From assembly GCF_007859945.1 (NCBI RefSeq), contig NZ_SJPQ01000002.1, forward strand, positions 598,279 to 662,278: 64,000 nt of DNA. The letters are read 5' to 3'. The first letter of the stretch is position 1. Every line of letters starts with the position of its first letter. Positions 45,243-55,414 of this stretch are shown here, piece after piece. Source of the DNA: Pseudobythopirellula maris (GTDB taxonomy: Bacteria > Planctomycetota > Planctomycetia > Pirellulales > Lacipirellulaceae). The notes beneath the pieces were generated by a model, which was not told the origin of the DNA, searched no databases, and saw only the letters and a list, made by a program, of their open reading frames with translations. Position numbers and translations under genes: made by a program.

Positions 45243-46277
45243 ATGACCACCCCCGCGGCCCACACGATCGAGAGCGCGCGCAGCGCCTCGGCGGCGACGC
45301 TCGCCGAGCTCTTCGCCCCGATTGCCGAGGCGCTCGGCCGGGTCGAGTCGCGTCTGCAAACCGAGCTCCGCGCCGGCGATGGCCGCCTGGCGACCGAAGA
45401 GGTCGACCGCGTGGTGCGACACGGTTACCGGCTCGGCGGCAAACGGTTGCGGCCCGCGCTCGTGCTGCTATCCGCCCGCGCCGCCGGCGAGGCGTGCGAC
45501 GACCACGTGCTGTTGGGCGTGGTGGTCGAGATGATCCACACCGCCACGCTCGTTCACGACGACGTGCTCGACGAAGCGACGCTGCGACGCCACGTGCAAA
45601 CGGTCAACGCCCGTTGGGGCAACGAGACCAGCGTGCTGCTGGGAGATTTCCTGTTTAGCAAAGCGTTTTACCTGGCGAGCACCCTGCCCACCGTCGACGC
45701 CTGCCGCGTGATCGGCGCTTCGACCGAGCGGGTCTGCCTCGGCGAGCTCAGGCAAACACTCTCCGAGGGCGACCTCGAGCTCGACGAAGAGGACTACCTG
45801 GCGATCGTCGAGGCGAAGACCGCCGAGCTGTGCGCCTGCTGCTGCTCGCTCGGCGCCCGCTACGCCGGCGCCTCGACCGAGGCGATCGACGCGCTCACCG
45901 CCTTCGGCCGCGACCTCGGCGTGGCGTTCCAGATCGCCGACGACCTGTTGGACCTCACCGGCGAAGAAGCGGCCACCGGCAAGACCGTGGGCGCCGACCT
46001 CGCGAAGCGCAAGATGACGCTGCCGCTGATCCACGCCCGCCGCGAGTTGGTCGACGGCCCGCGGCTGGCGTTCGACGAGCTGCTGCGCAAGGGCGACGGC
46101 GCGTCGCGCAGCGAAGCGTTGCGCATCGCCGAAGAAACGGGCGGCCTGGCCTACGCCCAGGAGCAAGCCGAAGCGTACGCCGCCCGCGCGGCGGAGCGGC
46201 TGGAGGTCTTGGCCGAGGGACCCGATCGCGAGGCGCTCGCGATGGTGGCGCAGTTCTCAAGCCGCCGGCGGGCTTGA
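45243..46277 (+). CDS. Long-chain polyprenyl diphosphate synthase
   Basis: This all-helical prenyltransferase adds isopentenyl units in the trans configuration. The 344 residues show the first aspartate-rich motif HDDVLD (106-110) after GGKRLRPALVLLSA and the second motif DDLLD (233-237). GKTVGADLAKRKMTLPLIHA follows downstream. The small residues before the first motif (MIHTATLV) fit a long product, so a quinone side-chain (octaprenyl-type, IspB-like) role is likely. ATG at 45243 is the natural start, 38 bp after moaC. The frame is open further upstream without family character. Confidence 0.92.
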   Translation: MTTPAAHTIESARSASAATLAELFAPIAEALGRVESRLQTELRAGDGRLATEEVDRVVRHGYRLGGKRLRPALVLLSARAAGEACDDHVLLGVVVEMIHTATLVHDDVLDEATLRRHVQTVNARWGNETSVLLGDFLFSKAFYLASTLPTVDACRVIGASTERVCLGELRQTLSEGDLELDEEDYLAIVEAKTAELCACCCSLGARYAGASTEAIDALTAFGRDLGVAFQIADDLLDLTGEEAATGKTVGADLAKRKMTLPLIHARRELVDGPRLAFDELLRKGDGASRSEALRIAEETGGLAYAQEQAEAYAARAAERLEVLAEGPDREALAMVAQFSSRRRA

Positions 46278-46299
46278 GCCCAATATCTTGAGTGCACGT

Positions 46300-46410
46300 A
46301 ACCGGAGCCGCGCACGCAGTAAGCGGAGTGCGCCGCCAGCCCAAACGTGTTCCTGGCAAACCGTTTGCACTGCGGGCTACTCCGTTTACTTCGTGCGCGG
46401 CTCCGGTTTT
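46300..46410. repeat. Left REPIN-like inverted repeat flanking the transposase
   Basis: Arm ACCGGAGCCGCGCACG (then AGTAAGCGGAGT) starts at 46301. Its inverse, ACTTCGTGCGCGGCTCCGG, ends at 46407. The left arm contains an intact GCGCAC/GTGCGC hairpin. The whole unit matches, in inverted orientation, the element at 47130-47328, including about 20-25 bp beyond each arm. Confidence 0.85.
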
Positions 46411-46491
46411 TTCTGCTTGCCGAGGGCTGTCGAGAATTCGGCGGTCCCACAATTTCAGACAATATACTTGCGTACACTACCTGCGCCGAAT

Positions 46492-47091
46492 ATGCTCCGT
46501 GGCATGGTTCACGCTCTTCTCACCTCGACGACCTACGGCACATGGCTGCCGGGGGATACGCGTGGCTCGGTGACGCCGGTCCGCGACTACCGTCCCACGG
46601 ATGCGGCGACACCGTATCGAGTTGCTCACAACCAACGGGGCGAACCCTGGGAGCCTTCGATGCCGGGACTCTACGCCAGTGCAAGACAATCGCTCAAAGG
46701 GCGGCCGGTCTGGCTATCCGCGGGGCAAGCTCGCATCGCTATCGGCTCGATGCTCAACAAGAGCGAGCGGCGTGGCTGGCGTATCGAAGCGTTGTGCGTG
46801 ATGCGGAACCACTTCCACGCCGTGGTCGGCTGTGTCGGCGATGCGAGTTTCAAGCGGGTGCTCGCCAACCTCAAAGCGTTCGCCAGCGAGGGCCTGAACA
46901 ACCAAGCAGGTGAGCCGAGTAGATGGTGGACCCGGGGAGGTTCGGCACCCTTGCTCCGTGACGAACGCGCAATCGAGACGGCGATCCACTACGTGCTGCA
47001 CAAGCAGCAGCACCCACTTGCGCGATGGTCCGCGCGAGACGGGTTCCTCCTCCCAACAGACCCGACCACGAGAACCTATCCGCGCAAGTGA
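46492..47091 (+). CDS. REP-associated tyrosine transposase (RAYT, IS200/IS605 superfamily Y1)
   Basis: The 199-residue protein opens with ALLTSTTYGTWLPGDTRG, typical of TnpA-REP proteins. The metal-binding HUH-type motif is HFH at about 107-109 (in MRNHFHAVVG). The likely catalytic tyrosine is in AIHYVLHKQQ, near residue 167. Such enzymes cut single-stranded DNA at REP hairpins. The ATG at 46492 is used; another lies at 46504. The gene sits between two inverted copies of the same REP-type repeat. It appears intact, with no frameshift or stop. Whether it still transposes repeats is unknown. Confidence 0.88.
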   Translation: MLRGMVHALLTSTTYGTWLPGDTRGSVTPVRDYRPTDAATPYRVAHNQRGEPWEPSMPGLYASARQSLKGRPVWLSAGQARIAIGSMLNKSERRGWRIEALCVMRNHFHAVVGCVGDASFKRVLANLKAFASEGLNNQAGEPSRWWTRGGSAPLLRDERAIETAIHYVLHKQQHPLARWSARDGFLLPTDPTTRTYPRK

Positions 47092-47129
47092 AATGTGACT
47101 CTCGCTAGCATGAATCAACTCGCGTAAGT

Positions 47130-47328
47130 GACCGGAGCCGCGCACGAAGTAAGTGGAGTTGTTCGCATGGCAATCGGCTTGCTAGAGCGCACTCCCGATA
47201 GCCGTAGCGTTGTTTCGCCGTATCGACGCCGAATCATACCGCCCCACACGCTACGCATCTGTGCGATTCGCACTAAGAACACATTTTGGTTGGCGGCGCA
47301 CTCCGCTTACTTCGTGCGCGGCTCCGGC
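47130..47328. repeat. Right REPIN-like inverted repeat flanking the transposase
   Basis: The left arm ACCGGAGCCGCGCACGAAG is at 47131 and the right arm CTTCGTGCGCGGCTCCGG ends at 47327. Read in reverse, the unit aligns with the left element: the outer arm keeps the GCGCAC/GTGCGC hairpin and the GTGCGCCGCCA extension. It is about 90 bp longer internally. Together the two units form an inverted pair around the RAYT gene. Confidence 0.85.
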
Positions 47329-47361
47329 TATTTAGCGTGGATCATTTTCTGCCGATTCTGA

Positions 47362-48297
47362 TCACTCTCCCGCCTCAACGATCCGCCCCGCGATCGTCTC
47401 CGGCGCCTCTTCCGGTTCGAGATCGACGAAGCGGCACTCTGAGAGCCCGCGGAACCACGCGCCCTGGCGTTTCGCGAAACGGCGGGTGCGGGTTTTGATC
47501 CGCTCGATCGTGGTCGGCAGGTCGCTATCGCCCGCCAAGTGCTCGATCACCTCCTGGTAGCCGACCGCCTGGCTCGCGGTGCGGCCGAGTTCGTTGCCGT
47601 CGGCAGTGAGCGCGCGGACCTCGTCGACGAGCCCCTCGGCGATCATCTCTTCAACGCGAGCTTCGATGCGGCCGTGCTGTTCTTCGCGCGGGCGTTGCAA
47701 GACAAACACCCGGCACGCCTCGGCGGGGCGGCCCTCTTCGAACTCTTCCTGCTGGTGGCTGATCGGCTGGCCGGTGACGCGGTAGACCTCCAACGCGCGG
47801 ACGATCCGCCGGCTGTCGTTCGGGTGGATCTGGTTCGCCGCGAGCGGGTCGACGAGCGCCAGCCTCTCGTGCAACGCGGGCGAGCCGACCGTGGCGAGCT
47901 CCGACTCGATCTCGCTCCGCAAGTCCCAGTCGGCGGGCGGGCCCTCGAACAGGCCGCGCAACAGACACTTCAGGTAGAGCGGCGTGCCGCCGACGAACAA
48001 CGGTGTTCGGTCGCGCGAGCGGATCTCGCCGATCGTTTGCATGGCCAAGTCGAGGTATCGGGCGACGCTGAACTCCTCGTCAGGCGCCACGAGATTGATC
48101 AGGTGGTGCGGCAGCCGGCTTTGCAGATCGCGGCCCGGCTTGGCGGTGCCGATGTCCATGCCGCGGTAAACGGCCATCGAGTCGAGCGACAGCACCTCGG
48201 CGCCAAGCCGCTCGGCCAGGGCCAGCGCCACGCCGGTCTTGCCGACGGCCGTAGCGCCGGTGAGGTACCAGCAGTCTTGGGCGGGGCTAATGTCCAT
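47362..48297 (-). CDS. miaA: tRNA dimethylallyltransferase
   Basis: MiaA prenylates A37 of tRNAs reading UNN codons. The 311 residues have the P-loop LTGATAVGKTG at 12-22, the DSMAVYRGMDIGTAKP motif, PHHLINLVAPDEEFSVARY and FVGGTPLYLKCLLRG. Further on are HPNDSRRIVRALEVY and QAVGYQEVIEHL. ATG at 48297 is chosen; the frame extends to 48351 into a repeat. The end lies only 34 bp from the right REPIN. It is divergent from hisE-hisG. Confidence 0.96.
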   Translation of the reverse strand: MDISPAQDCWYLTGATAVGKTGVALALAERLGAEVLSLDSMAVYRGMDIGTAKPGRDLQSRLPHHLINLVAPDEEFSVARYLDLAMQTIGEIRSRDRTPLFVGGTPLYLKCLLRGLFEGPPADWDLRSEIESELATVGSPALHERLALVDPLAANQIHPNDSRRIVRALEVYRVTGQPISHQQEEFEEGRPAEACRVFVLQRPREEQHGRIEARVEEMIAEGLVDEVRALTADGNELGRTASQAVGYQEVIEHLAGDSDLPTTIERIKTRTRRFAKRQGAWFRGLSECRFVDLEPEEAPETIAGRIVEAGE

Positions 48298-48324
48298 AGG
48301 TTTCTGTAAGGGTACAAATTGCCT

Positions 48325-48414
48325 GTGGGAGGTGTCTCCGACACCGATCACGCCCCGCCAGCCGCAGCGGGCTCAAACACCGGTATTGGCGTCGGAGACG
48401 CCTCCCGCAGGCAA
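48325..48414. repeat. GGCGTCTCCGACGCC palindromic element, copy 3
   Basis: Left arm GGGAGGTGTCTCCGACACCGAT and right arm ATTGGCGTCGGAGACGCCTCCC flank about 45 nt in the miaA-hisE divergent gap, immediately upstream of miaA. It is the cleanest of the three copies, with nearly perfect 22-bp arms. Confidence 0.7.
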
Positions 48415-48512
48415 AAGCATGGGGTCTCGCTCTTGGGAGTTTGATGGCCGAGGGCGCAGAGCTTATGCTGAGGGGTCTGTGCCCCGCATTCTGGCCGCAA
48501 CAAGCGTCTGCC

Positions 48513-48875
48513 GTGAATCCCCCACCCGCCGCATCACGACCGCTCGACCTCCTGGAAGAGACCATCCGCCAGCGGGCCGCTGCGCTCGAAAGGGCCGACC
48601 AGGCCGCCACGAAATCGTACACCGCCAAGCTGCTCCAGGGGGGCGTGCCGAAGATCGGCCCCAAGGTGACGGAGGAGGCGGCCGAGCTGGTCGAGGCCGC
48701 CGGCGAAGAGGGCGACGCGGGCCGCGAGCACTTCATCTACGAGGCGGGCGACCTGCTGTACCACACGCTCGTGCTGTTGCGTTCGCGCGGCGTCGAGCTC
48801 GCCGAGGTCGAGGCCGAGCTGGGGCGCCGGTTCGGCGTGTCGGGCCTCACCGAAAAAGCCAACCGGAGCCGATAG
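48513..48875 (+). CDS. hisE: Phosphoribosyl-ATP pyrophosphatase
   Basis: HisE hydrolyses phosphoribosyl-ATP in step two of histidine synthesis. With the GTG start at 48513 the protein has 120 residues. It shows LDLLEETIRQRAAALE, then SYTAKLLQGGVPKIGPKVTEEAAELVEAA with the acidic metal-binding cluster, and FIYEAGDLLYHTLVLL. No HisI domain is fused. The stop is directly followed by the TTG start of hisG, so the two are co-translated. Confidence 0.93.
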   Translation: MNPPPAASRPLDLLEETIRQRAAALERADQAATKSYTAKLLQGGVPKIGPKVTEEAAELVEAAGEEGDAGREHFIYEAGDLLYHTLVLLRSRGVELAEVEAELGRRFGVSGLTEKANRSR

Positions 48876-49757
48876 TTGCCTGACACCGCCACCCCGTTCC
48901 GCATCGGCGTGCCCAGCAAGGGCCGCCTGTCGGAGCTCGCCGAGAAGCTGCTCAACGAGGCCGGCCTGAAGTACCGCCGCCAGAACCGCGCGCTCTTTGC
49001 GCGCGTCAAGCCGCTCGCCGACGCCGACCCGCCGATCGACATCACGTTCCTGCGGACCGACGACATCCCGGTGCTCTGCGACGAGGGAGCGATCGACCTG
49101 GGAATCACCGGCAGCGACCTGGTGGCCGAGGCCGACGTGGCGAACATCGAGACGCGTCTGTCGCTCGGCATGGGCGGCTGCCGGCTGGCCGTGTGCGTGC
49201 CCGAGTCGAGCCCGGTCGTCACGCCCAAGGACCTGGCCGGTGACCGCGTCGCCACCAGCTTCCCGACGGTCACACGCAACTACCTCAACGAGCACGGCGT
49301 CACCGGCCACGTTGTCGAGCTGAGCGGGTCGGTCGAGGTGATGATCGCGCTGGGCGTCGCCGACGCGATCGTCGACTTGGTCGAGACCGGCAGCACGCTG
49401 GCGGCCAACAAGCTGCGGATCCTCGACACGATCGGCTCGTACGAGACGGTGCTGATCCAGCGTAAGCGGCAGCGTCTGCCGAAGATCGCCGACCGCATCG
49501 CCCGCCGCCTGGAGGGCGTGGTGATCGCCCGCGCTTACACGCTGCTCGAGTACAACGTGCCCGAGGCCAAGCTGGCCGCGGCCGAGGCCGTGACCCCCGG
49601 CTTCAATTCGCCCACCGTGAACAAGCTCGAGCAGTCGGGCTGGTTCGCCGTGCGGGCGATGGTCAAGCGGAGCGAGGTGATCGGCGTGATGGAGCGGCTC
49701 GAAGAGCTCGGCGCCCACGCGATCCTGGAGACGGCGATCCAGAACTGCCGGCTGTAG
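48876..49757 (+). CDS. hisG: ATP phosphoribosyltransferase, long form
   Basis: HisG condenses ATP and PRPP to start histidine synthesis. The 293 residues are the long, self-sufficient form. The catalytic part has FRIGVPSKGRLSELAEKLL, the LCDEGAIDLGITGSDLVAE region, and the PRPP-binding ADAIVDLVETGSTLAANKL. The C-terminal ACT-like regulatory domain (VTPGFNSPTVNKL, WFAVRAMVKRSEVIGVMERL) binds histidine for feedback inhibition. The start is TTG, immediately after the hisE stop. The rest of the his pathway is not in the window. Confidence 0.95.
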   Translation: MPDTATPFRIGVPSKGRLSELAEKLLNEAGLKYRRQNRALFARVKPLADADPPIDITFLRTDDIPVLCDEGAIDLGITGSDLVAEADVANIETRLSLGMGGCRLAVCVPESSPVVTPKDLAGDRVATSFPTVTRNYLNEHGVTGHVVELSGSVEVMIALGVADAIVDLVETGSTLAANKLRILDTIGSYETVLIQRKRQRLPKIADRIARRLEGVVIARAYTLLEYNVPEAKLAAAEAVTPGFNSPTVNKLEQSGWFAVRAMVKRSEVIGVMERLEELGAHAILETAIQNCRL

Positions 49758-49854
49758 AACTCGCTCAAATCTGAGATGCGAAGCCCGGCGCCACGCGCTC
49801 CCGAGCTTCGCTCGGGGGATTCCGCATCCCGAAATCCGCCATCCGTATTTGAAG

Positions 49855-49925
49855 CAACCCCGCCAGGGCTCGAACCTGGAATGAGGGAATCAAAATCCCT
49901 AGTGTTACCATTACACTACGGGGTT
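49855..49925 (-). tRNA. tRNA-Gln (anticodon TTG)
   Basis: On the minus strand, acceptor AACCCCG pairs with CGGGGTT with discriminator G. The D arm contains AGTGTAATGGTAACACT. The anticodon stem AGGGA/TCCCT encloses TTTTGAT with anticodon TTG. The T arm contains AGGTTCGAGCCCT. All arms are complete at 71 nt. No CCA is encoded. The region before it carries a CCCGAGC/GCTCGGG hairpin (about 49800). Confidence 0.95.
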
Positions 49926-50000
49926 GTGGTTGCTCTGTAGCTGTCGGTCGCTTTGGGTGGTCGTTTGCCGGCTCGGCAAAGCCTCCCCAAGCACCGTAGG

Positions 50001-50672
50001 CTATCGCGTTTCGGGCCGGTTCGCAACGGCGAAGCTGAGCTGTTCGAGCTCGGTGGCCAGATCAACGCTCACCTGGCTCACTTCAACTGGCAGCGAGTGG
50101 AGTGTGACCGGCGCAAAGTTCAGGATGCCCACCACGCCGGCGGCCGCTAGGCGGGTGGCCGCTTCTTGGGCCGCCTCGGCGGGGGCGGCGATCAGCCCCA
50201 GGCTGATCTCGCGTTCGCGGACCACCTCGCTGAGCCGCTCAACGTCTTCGACGACCAGCCCCTCGAGCGATTGGCCGATCTTGGCCGGATCGGCGTCGAA
50301 AACCGCCGCCACACGAAAACCCTGCGACGCAAAGCCTCGGTAGCCCAGCAGGGCTCGCCCCAGGTTGCCTGCGCCGATCATCGCCACGGTCCACTCTCGG
50401 TCGGTCCCCAAGATCCCCTTGATGGCGCCCACCAGGTCTTCGCAGCGGTAACCGACGCCGGGGTGGCCGAACTGGCCAAAGATCGCCAAGTCCTTGCGGA
50501 CCTGGGCGTCGGTCAGGCCGAGCAGCTTGCCCAGCTTCCCCGAGCTCGCCATGGTGTCGCCCCCCCGGATCAGTCGCTGCAGCTCACGCAGGTACAAGCT
50601 CAGCCGGTAGACGACCGCCTTGGGCACCCCTTTGGCGCCTTGCGAGTCGGACTTCCACTTGCCGTTGGCCAT
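50001..50672 (-). CDS. rex: Redox-sensing transcriptional repressor Rex
   Basis: Rex senses the NADH/NAD ratio and represses respiratory or fermentative genes when NAD is plentiful. The 223 residues have the N-terminal winged helix (PKAVVYRLSLYLRELQRL and TDAQVRKDLAIFGQFG, about 17-75). The Rossmann motif AMIGAGNLGRALLGY follows at about 97-110, then VAAVFDADPAKIG and VGILNFAPVTL. A clear Rex operator is not visible in the flanking gaps, so its targets are unknown. The gene is divergent from the YTV gene with a long gap. Confidence 0.95.
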   Translation of the reverse strand: MANGKWKSDSQGAKGVPKAVVYRLSLYLRELQRLIRGGDTMASSGKLGKLLGLTDAQVRKDLAIFGQFGHPGVGYRCEDLVGAIKGILGTDREWTVAMIGAGNLGRALLGYRGFASQGFRVAAVFDADPAKIGQSLEGLVVEDVERLSEVVREREISLGLIAAPAEAAQEAATRLAAAGVVGILNFAPVTLHSLPVEVSQVSVDLATELEQLSFAVANRPETR

Positions 50673-51260
50673 CGCTTTTATCCGCCCCGTAGGGCGTTGG
50701 CTGCTTGCAGGGGGGCTAAACGGAACGCCGTGGCGGGAGGCCTGCGGGGAACACGCCCGAAGGAACTCTCAATCGTATCCCTGAATCATCTAAACATCAA
50801 TTCAGGAAAAGACTTGCGCCACCAAGGGCAACGGATCGAGCCTCCGCCCCAAGCGCGGCTGGTCATGGTGATTCTTACCCCACTAAATGCCCGGTTCGTG
50901 GCTGCTGATTCTCCCCGGGGCGCCCAAACCCTCCACTCATCCGTTGCAACCCGCACCGTGTGATCTCGTCATGCAACGCTCACGAATGGCTCATCCGCAA
51001 CAGCCGCTATGACCGCCTGGCCCCGGAACAGGTAATAGGCCTAACAAAGAACACATAACACCCAATGGTCAAACAACTTAAGGACTCTCACAACCGGGCA
51101 AACACTGCCTCCTGGAGAGCAAGCACTGAAAGCGAAATATAGGCAGTTCCGTTAAGGAGCGTGGGTCGGGCAATCCGAATCAATTAGCGACGGGACTATC
51201 CCTCCCGTTTGACCACCCCCCCTATATCCCCTCGATGTTCTTCAGGAGGCGAAGTAAGTG
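50673..51260. other. Long divergent gap between rex and the YTV gene
   Basis: About 590 bp without a supported gene. The right half is AT-richer than the average of the window and probably holds the YTV promoter and a long leader. It ends in a strong AGGAGG ribosome binding site at 51244-51249. I could not assign -35/-10 boxes with confidence. Confidence 0.45.
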
Positions 51261-52781
51261 ATGAAACGCACGATTGGATTGCCGGTTGCCGCGGCTGTCG
51301 TGCTCGCTCTCGTAGCCAGCCAAGCCCAAGCGGCTTGCTGTGGCGCAGAGCGAGTCGCCAGCGATGGCTGTTCGGCCCCGCACTACCACACCGTTTACCG
51401 CACAGTTAAGAAGACCGTGATGGACCGGGTCGAAGAGACCCGCTACCGCACGGTGCACGACCGCGTGCCGTTCGAGAAGACCATCAATTACACGGTCAAT
51501 CGCACGGAAAAGCGTCAGCGTCAGGTTAACTACACGGTCATGGTCCCCTCGTACGAGACCAAGACCCGCTCCTACACCGTGTGCAAGCCGGTTTGGGAGA
51601 CCAAGCAGAAGCAGGTCAACTACACCGTCATGAAGCCGGTCTACGAGACCAAGACCCGCACCTACACCGTGTGCAAGCCGGTTTGGGAGACCCGCCAGAA
51701 GCAGGTCAACTACACCGTCATGAAGCCGGTCTACGAGACCAAGACCCGCACCTACACCGTGCACAAGCCGGTTTGGGAGACCCGCCAGAAGCAGGTCAAC
51801 TACACCGTCATGAAGCCGGTCTACGAGACCAAGACCCGCACCTACACCGTGCACAAGCCGGTCTACGAGACCCGCTCGAAGGAAGTGACGTACTACGTCC
51901 GCAAGGCCGTGCCTTACACCAAGACCGTTCAGGTCAAGGGCGGCCACTGGGAGACGCAGAGCTACACGGTCCCCGGACCGAGCTACACCAAGACGGTCCG
52001 CACGCCGGGCAAGTGGGTTTACAACGCCGACACTTGCAGCTGCTGCTACCAACCCGGCACGTGCTGCAAGGTGCCGGTTCAGTGCCCGCCCCGCACCTGC
52101 TGCAAGAAGGTTTGGGTGCCGGAGTGCCACACGAAGGAGATCTGCTGCACGAAGTACGTCTGCGAGCCGCGCACCAAGACCGTGTGCTACAAGGTTTGCA
52201 AGATGGTGCCCGAGTGCAAGACCTGCTGCTACAAGGTCTGCAAGATGGTCCCCGAGTGCCGCACCAAGACTTGCTGCTACAAGGTTTGCAAGATGGTGCC
52301 CGAGTGCAAGACCTGCACGTACAAGGTCTGCAAGATGGTCCCCGAGTGCCGCACCAAGACCTGCTGCTACAAGGTCTGCAAGATGGTCCCCGAGACCAAG
52401 ACCTGCTGCTACAAGGTCTGCAAGATGGTTCCCGAGTGCCGCACCAAGACCTGCTGCTACAAGGTCTGCAAGATGGTCCCCGAGACCAAGACCTGCTGCT
52501 ACAAGGTCTGCAAGATGATCCCCGAGTGCCGCACTCGGACCGAGTGCTACAACGTCTGCGTGCCGGAGTGCAAGACCCGCACCGTCACCTGCTACAAGTG
52601 TGTTCCTCGCCAAGAGGCGTACACGGTGACCAAGTGCGTGCCCCGCTGCGTCTGTGAGCAGGTTCCGTGCAAGGTGCTCTGCACCAACCCGGAATGCCCC
52701 GAGGCCCAGACGGCCCCGGCCGACGGTTGCAACTGCCCGGACAACTGCTCCGGCGGCTGCGGCTGCTCGCACTGCGGCTGA
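51261..52781 (+). CDS. YTV-repeat cysteine-rich cell-surface protein
   Basis: The 506-residue protein has a signal peptide (VAAAVVLALVASQAQA). Its first half is built from repeats of about 28 residues carrying Y-T-V (QVNYTVMKPVYETKT, TYTVCKPVWETRQ), the planctomycete YTV family. The second half is a Cys-rich array of units like CCYKVCKMVPECRTKT, alternating 14 and 16 residues, with about 60 cysteines in total. It ends in a CGCSHCG cluster. A perfect AGGAGG lies 11 bases before this ATG and eight before a GTG at 51258. Strong translation and heavy disulfide potential fit an abundant wall protein, known for this family. A strong terminator follows. Confidence 0.93.
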   Translation: MKRTIGLPVAAAVVLALVASQAQAACCGAERVASDGCSAPHYHTVYRTVKKTVMDRVEETRYRTVHDRVPFEKTINYTVNRTEKRQRQVNYTVMVPSYETKTRSYTVCKPVWETKQKQVNYTVMKPVYETKTRTYTVCKPVWETRQKQVNYTVMKPVYETKTRTYTVHKPVWETRQKQVNYTVMKPVYETKTRTYTVHKPVYETRSKEVTYYVRKAVPYTKTVQVKGGHWETQSYTVPGPSYTKTVRTPGKWVYNADTCSCCYQPGTCCKVPVQCPPRTCCKKVWVPECHTKEICCTKYVCEPRTKTVCYKVCKMVPECKTCCYKVCKMVPECRTKTCCYKVCKMVPECKTCTYKVCKMVPECRTKTCCYKVCKMVPETKTCCYKVCKMVPECRTKTCCYKVCKMVPETKTCCYKVCKMIPECRTRTECYNVCVPECKTRTVTCYKCVPRQEAYTVTKCVPRCVCEQVPCKVLCTNPECPEAQTAPADGCNCPDNCSGGCGCSHCG

Positions 52782-52926
52782 ACCCGCACGAGACCGTTGA
52801 AAGAGAATCGTTGATGACAAGAAGACGGCCTCCCCCTCGGGGGGAACGCCGATAAGCTTCGCCCCTCACCGCTCCCGACGCCTCATTAGCCGACGGAGTC
52901 CTTAGCGGGGTGGTCAAAACCGCGAG

Positions 52927-52965
52927 GCGGCCCGGTCCAACCTTGGACCGGGCCGCTTTCGTTTT
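52927..52965 (+). terminator. Rho-independent terminator of the YTV gene
   Basis: A 14-bp perfect stem (GCGGCCCGGTCCAA with its complement) closes a two-base loop and is followed by TTTCGTTTT. It is the strongest hairpin in the window and suits a highly expressed gene. Confidence 0.93.
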
Positions 52966-52985
52966 GGACCGAACAAAAAAAGAGT

Positions 52986-53125
52986 GAACCGCCAAGACGC
53001 CAAGCAAGGAAAGCTGTAGGGAACGCCCTCCGTGGCGTTCCGTGGCGTGGGTGCACGACGACCGGCAAGGGCCCGGACCGCCACGGAGAGCGGTCCCTGC
53101 AGCTTGCTTGGCGTCTTGGCGGTTC
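52986..53125. repeat. 140-bp imperfect inverted repeat
   Basis: Two arms of about 50 bp start GAACCGCCAAGACGCCAAGC and end with its complement GCTTGGCGTCTTGGCGGTTC. Pairing continues inward over GGAACGCC/GGACCGCC-type segments with mismatches. The element lies between the YTV terminator and pyrG. The CCGCCAAGACGCCAAG phrase is a sequence I associate with dispersed repeats in other bacteria, but its family is not established here. Confidence 0.75.
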
Positions 53126-53243
53126 TCCACCTTTAAAAACCAAGGGCTTCGGCCCGCCGCTCCAAACGTTATCATGGAGGGTTTGCGACGATCCGATCCC
53201 CCACCGAGCCACGAGGGGCCCCTCCGCAGAGGGCGCCAGCAGC

Positions 53244-54944
<1,701 letters not shown>

Positions 54945-54966
54945 AGCGCATTGCAGAGGAGCCAGC

Positions 54967-55407
54967 ATGTCCGAAGACAAACCGAAGATCATCATCGACG
55001 AGGACTGGAAGAGCCAAGTCGAAGCCGAACGCGAAGCCGCCAAAGCAGGCGAGCCCGGGGCGTCAGCCCCCGGCGGTTCCAACCAACCAACCGACGCAAC
55101 CCCACCGGCGGCCGAAGCCGCCGGCTCTCCGGACGGCGCGCAGGACGACGACCCGCCGATGCCCCCCGCGTCGCTGCCGATGCTCGTCTCGTCGCTGGCG
55201 ACCGAGGCTCTAATGGCGCTCGGTCAGATCCCCCACCCGATGACCGGCGAGACGATCGCCCGCCCGAACCTGGCGAAGTACCTGATCGACATGGTGGCGA
55301 TGCTCAAAGAAAAGACCGCCGACGCCGCCGAGCCCGAAGAGGCCCAGGCGATCGAAGACATCCTGCACCAACTGCGGATGGCGTTCGTCGCGGTGCAGAA
55401 GAAGTAG
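54967..55407 (+). CDS. DUF1844 family protein
   Basis: The 146-residue protein has a variable front of about 65 residues (Pro/Ala/Gly/Glu-rich). The conserved helical domain follows: LPMLVSSLATEALMALGQIPHP, NLAKYLIDMVAMLKEKT and ILHQLRMAFVAVQKK. That pattern matches DUF1844. AGGAG precedes the ATG at 54967 with good spacing. It is co-directional with pyrG and could be on the same mRNA. Function unknown. Confidence 0.88.
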   Translation: MSEDKPKIIIDEDWKSQVEAEREAAKAGEPGASAPGGSNQPTDATPPAAEAAGSPDGAQDDDPPMPPASLPMLVSSLATEALMALGQIPHPMTGETIARPNLAKYLIDMVAMLKEKTADAAEPEEAQAIEDILHQLRMAFVAVQKK

Positions 55408-55414
55408 CCTCTTC

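Noticed and set aside
50673-51260. A Rex operator in the rex/YTV gap
   Set aside because: I found no TTGTGA-N6-TCACAA-like palindrome.
52180-52560. A CRISPR-like array of regular direct repeats
   Set aside because: The repeats keep the reading frame, have alternating 42/48-bp periods and encode the cysteine units of the YTV protein; there are no unique spacers.
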